Shown one piece after another: positions 61,284 through 64,000 of a DNA stretch of 64,000 nt. The stretch spans positions 57,292 through 121,291 of the forward strand of contig JAFUGA010000054.1 of the NCBI GenBank assembly GCA_017469625.1, in the 5' to 3' direction. The stretch's first letter is position 1; the number at the start of each line of letters is the position of its first letter. The notes beneath the pieces are model-generated. The model searched no databases. It saw only the letters and a program-made list of their open reading frames with translations, and was not told the origin of the DNA. Made by a program: the position numbers and the translations under genes. This stretch comes from Bacteroidales bacterium (GTDB lineage Bacteria; Bacteroidota; Bacteroidia; Bacteroidales; P3).

Positions 61284-63347
61284 TTATTTTTCTATTCTTA
61301 TACGAGCATCTACAGCAACTATTGTATCTTGTGTTCCCAAAAGAGGGTTAAGGTCCATTTCTGCTATTTCAGGAGCGGCTTGTACAAGAGCAGAAACACG
61401 TGCTATTTGGTCTGCATATAGGTCTTCATTTACACCTTCTTGACCACGTACTCCTTGAATAATCTTGTAACCTTTCAAAGATTTTATCATCTCTTTTGCT
61501 TCCTTTATTCCAATAGGTGCAAGGTTACTTCTAACGTCTTTCAATACTTCTATGAATATACCACCCAATCCACATAGAACTTGATGACCAAACATAGGAG
61601 TACGTATAGCACCTATATATATCTCTGTTCCAAAGTACATGTGGTAGCACTGTACGGCATAAGTATCTTTTATCTTTATAAGACGTTGAAATTCTATTCT
61701 TACGCTTTCTTCGTCCTTAACATTCAAAGAAACACCACCTACATCACTCTTGTGAATAGGTCCTACAACTTTCATAACAACAGGATAGCCTACTTTGTTT
61801 GCAAAATCTACTACCTCTTGTTCGTTATCTGAAGAAATATCGTTGTAATGAGATATACCTGCTATATCAAACAATTCGTTTGCTTTCTTTACATCTATGT
61901 AACCGTTTTCGCAAGAATCTATTACTTTTCTTATCTTTTCTACATCTATCTTTATAACATCTTCTTCTGTAGCAGGTGTAGGAGTAGCCACTATACGACT
62001 TACTGCATTACCAAATACTGTTTCGTCTGGGAAATAAGTATGACCTTTGCTAACAAAATCTTTTACCTCATCGCCTGCAACAAGTGTTGAAGGTAGGATA
62101 GGGAAGATAGGTTTTTTGCAAGAGTTTATTTTTTCGTGAATAACGTTGTATGCATCATAATTCTTAACCAATCCAGGTGTTCCAAAGATTACGCACATTG
62201 CATCTATCTCTGACATTTGTTTATCTACTGTTTCTATTATGGTATCCAATTGTTCTGGAGTACCTGTTGCAAGAAAGTCTATAGGGTTTGCAACAGAAGA
62301 ACCAGGGAATAGTTTAGTAAGCAATTCATCTGCAACTTTTCCTTCTATCTTAGGAATATTCATACCACATTTACTCAAAGCATCTGTAAGCATAACAGCA
62401 GGGCCACCAGCGTGAGTAATGATAGCAATGTTGTTTCCTTCAAATCTTGGATAAGTAAATATAGCGGCCACAGTACAAAGTTCTTCTCTACCATAGCAAC
62501 GTACTATACCAGCCTTGCGGAACAAAGCATCAACAGCCACATCATCAGTAGCCAAAGCACCTGTATGAGATGATGCTGCACGAGAACCTGCTGCACTACT
62601 ACCTGCTTTTACTGCTACTATTTTACAACCTTTGTTTATAAGGCTTTTTGCGTGTTTCAACAGTTTTTGAGGTTGTTTAATGTTCTCTATGTAAAGCATT
62701 ATAACCTTTGAAGATGTTTCTGGGTCAAATACTTCATCGTGGTATTCCAATAAATCTTCTATACCAAGTTGAGCAGAGTTTCCTACAGCCCAGCAATGAT
62801 TGAAGTGCAAACCTTGTTGTTTGCCTATATCCATAATAAAACAGCCTGTCGCACCAGAACCTGTTATGAAATCAACACCTTTTTTAGATGGTTCAGAGAA
62901 AGGTTGAGAGAATATAGCATGATGATAAGGAGTGAATACACCTGTACAGTTTGGTCCTATAAGGCAAGCACCGTTTTCTTCTATTACCTTTACTATTCTT
63001 TGTTCCAATTCCTTGCCTTCGTGAGATTCTTCACCAAATCCAGCAGAGATAATTATAAAGGCTTTTGTACCTTTTTCTCTTGCAAGTACTTCTACTGTAT
63101 GTTCTGCAAATTTTGCAGCAATAGCCAAAACAGCCAAATCTACTTGAGGTAAATCTTCTACTTGTTTATAACATTTAATTCCTTGAATTTCATCTGCTTT
63201 AGGATTTACAGTGTAAAGTTCTCCTTTAAATCCGCCTTCCTTTATGTTTCTTACCAAAGCACCACCCGGCTTTGTAGTATCATCACTTGCACCTACAACA
63301 ACTATGCTTTTAGGATTAACAAGTTCTTTTGTTACTTTTGTACTCAT
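61284..63347 (-). CDS. ADP-forming acetate/acyl-CoA ligase (fused alpha-beta)
   Basis: A 687-residue enzyme that converts acyl-CoA plus ADP and phosphate to the acid plus ATP. Domains in order: CoA-binding (VNPKSIVVVGASDDTTKPGGALVRNIKEGGFKGELYTVNPK), succinyl-CoA-ligase-like with the phospho-His loop SSHTGALATDDVAV near 255, then an ATP-grasp domain from about 470 (GYPVVMKVVGPIHKSDVGGVSLNV; GLGGIFIEVLKDV) ending AEMDLNPLLG. In a lysine fermenter it would make acetate and ATP from acetyl-CoA. First gene of the operon ending with dapF and a secreted protein; a TAACTTTG element lies at 63383-63390. Confidence 0.92.
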   Translation of the reverse strand: MSTKVTKELVNPKSIVVVGASDDTTKPGGALVRNIKEGGFKGELYTVNPKADEIQGIKCYKQVEDLPQVDLAVLAIAAKFAEHTVEVLAREKGTKAFIIISAGFGEESHEGKELEQRIVKVIEENGACLIGPNCTGVFTPYHHAIFSQPFSEPSKKGVDFITGSGATGCFIMDIGKQQGLHFNHCWAVGNSAQLGIEDLLEYHDEVFDPETSSKVIMLYIENIKQPQKLLKHAKSLINKGCKIVAVKAGSSAAGSRAASSHTGALATDDVAVDALFRKAGIVRCYGREELCTVAAIFTYPRFEGNNIAIITHAGGPAVMLTDALSKCGMNIPKIEGKVADELLTKLFPGSSVANPIDFLATGTPEQLDTIIETVDKQMSEIDAMCVIFGTPGLVKNYDAYNVIHEKINSCKKPIFPILPSTLVAGDEVKDFVSKGHTYFPDETVFGNAVSRIVATPTPATEEDVIKIDVEKIRKVIDSCENGYIDVKKANELFDIAGISHYNDISSDNEQEVVDFANKVGYPVVMKVVGPIHKSDVGGVSLNVKDEESVRIEFQRLIKIKDTYAVQCYHMYFGTEIYIGAIRTPMFGHQVLCGLGGIFIEVLKDVRSNLAPIGIKEAKEMIKSLKGYKIIQGVRGQEGVNEDLYADQIARVSALVQAAPEIAEMDLNPLLGTQDTIVAVDARIRIEK

Positions 63348-63382
63348 ATCTTTGTTTTTTATTTTATTTCCTTATGAAAGTG

Positions 63383-63390
63383 CAAAGTTA
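63383..63390 (-). promoter_or_regulatory. -7 element of the ADP-forming synthetase operon
   Basis: TAACTTTG on the minus strand followed by CACTTTCATAAGG, 35 bp before the ATG. No -33 box is clear. Confidence 0.55.
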
Positions 63391-63639
63391 ATAAAAAAAA
63401 AGCATTATTGTTTATTTTATCGTGTAAAAATAAGTCTTCACTTAAAATTTATGCAAATAGACTATGCTTTTTTATCATTTTTTTAAATACTTAAGATATA
63501 AATATATAGAAAAGAAAATAAGAAATTTTTTATTAGAATTTTACTTGAGGAAACCTTTGTAAATAATTCACAATAAAGTAAATAAACTTAGATAATTTGT
63601 TAATAAATATACACAGTCATTATCTAATTCTGTTGCTAA

Positions 63640-63712
63640 CTTTTTCCAACCAACTGAAAACTAATCTTTGCTGTTGGTTTGTTTGCATTTTTTTTTGAAC
63701 ACACCAAAAATA
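63640..63712. repeat. Diverged hairpin upstream of P1 copy C (family 2)
   Basis: CCAACCAAC pairs with GTTGGTTTG around an ~18-nt loop, then TTTGTTTGCATTTTTTTTTGA and ACACACCAAAAA. The tail matches that of V1 at 17380-17410 (TTTGTTTGCATTTTTTTGA, CGCACCAAAAA), but the conserved TATATAG loop is absent. Confidence 0.6.
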
Positions 63713-63739
63713 ATTTAAACCACTTGACAAACCCAAAAC

Positions 63740-63802
63740 TAATAACAAATAACAAAAACAGGCACACACACTATAAAAGTGTGTGCCTTTGTTATGTTAT
63801 TA
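63740..63802. repeat. Long-stem hairpin P1, copy C (family 2)
   Basis: Third copy of the GGCACACAC long hairpin, same orientation as copy A, with slightly shorter bulges (one A-run base fewer, loop TATAA). Preceded by CCCAAAAC as in copy A. The 63391-64000 gap has no gene. Confidence 0.9.
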
Positions 63803-63859
63803 CTAAAAATTGACTGAATTTTATATATATAGGTATTTCAGTTCAGTCAGTTTTTTTTG
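63803..63859. repeat. Variable hairpin V3 with conserved loop (family 2)
   Basis: Left arm TGACTGAA, loop TTTTATATATATAGGTA, right arm TTCAG repeated as TTCAGTTCAGTCAG, then T8. Same loop class and duplicated right arm as V1 and copy B, new stem sequence. The last 140 bp of the window show no further feature. Confidence 0.8.
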
Positions 63860-64000
63860 ATATTGCAGAGAAAGAACTCTTTTTTTTGGATTATATTCAT
63901 AAAATTTTGCTTTAGGTTAATTTTGTAAGGGATTGATTAACAAAGTAATTGTCTTTTTATGTTATTATATTTTCTAAATTGAAAAATACTTAAATACTTG

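Noticed and set aside
63391..63639. Gene in the gap upstream of the ADP-forming synthetase operon
   Set aside because: Only short AT-rich frames with no recognisable features; treated as non-coding.

Overview
The window is AT-rich chromosomal DNA from a member of the Bacteroidota, most probably an anaerobic amino-acid-fermenting Bacteroidales. Evidence: family content typical of that group (DUF3078, DUF349, DUF4831, BatA-like, PG0541-type pump partner, BtuB/BtuG-like pair), TAnnTTTG-type -7 promoter elements in front of many genes, and genes for lysine fermentation to butyrate/acetate. I do not name a species.

Layout. 0.3-9 kb: envelope genes (BatA-like vWA protein, DUF3078 protein), kdsA, an atypical OmpR-type regulator, signal peptidase I and an S41 C-terminal protease. 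9-17 kb: a DUF362 lipoprotein, then a TetR - TolC - MFP - RND - PG0541 efflux operon. 17.8-25.3 kb: an amidohydrolase overlapping an FGE-like protein, a Lys/Glu-rich secreted protein, tRNA-Pro(CGG), a TPR lipoprotein, a bile acid/sodium symporter-like carrier and a GT-C-like membrane protein. 25.4-36 kb: exported flavin reductase-like protein, BtuB/BtuG-like cobalamin uptake pair, kdd, an ECF sigma/anti-sigma operon, an exported SagB-like protein, kamE and kamD. 36.5-46 kb: GH3-beta-lactamase fusion, acyl-CoA synthetase, acetyl-CoA hydrolase/transferase, DUF1848 protein, DUF349 protein, L31. 46.7-55 kb: DUF4831 and WG-repeat proteins, agmatine-to-putrescine genes with an EamA transporter, recG. 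55.3-63.3 kb: kce, a two-gene restriction-modification system, kal, atoD, then an operon of a hypothetical protein, dapF, a small membrane protein and an ADP-forming acyl-CoA synthetase.

How it fits together. KamDE, Kdd, Kce and Kal form most of the beta-lysine fermentation route. The CoA-transferases and the ADP-forming synthetase can finish it to acetate/butyrate with ATP. KamDE needs adenosylcobalamin, and a likely B12 uptake pair lies next to kdd. These genes are scattered over about 34 kb in at least four transcription units instead of one operon, and an R-M pair sits between kce and kal.

The least explained content is intergenic. (1) Nine arrays of AT-rich modules with a strict 21-bp period, each an imperfect long palindrome closed by a short locus-specific inverted repeat; five lie within about 100 bp of a gene 3' end. 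(2) A second family of paired hairpins at 17.3, 23.5 and 63.7 kb: a ~64-bp long-stem hairpin followed by a hairpin whose stem differs at every copy while its loop (near TTTTACATATATAG) is kept and whose right arm is partly duplicated before a T-run. One site carries a second long hairpin of unrelated sequence but the same bulged architecture. I know no described family that matches either; both are candidates for undescribed structured elements.
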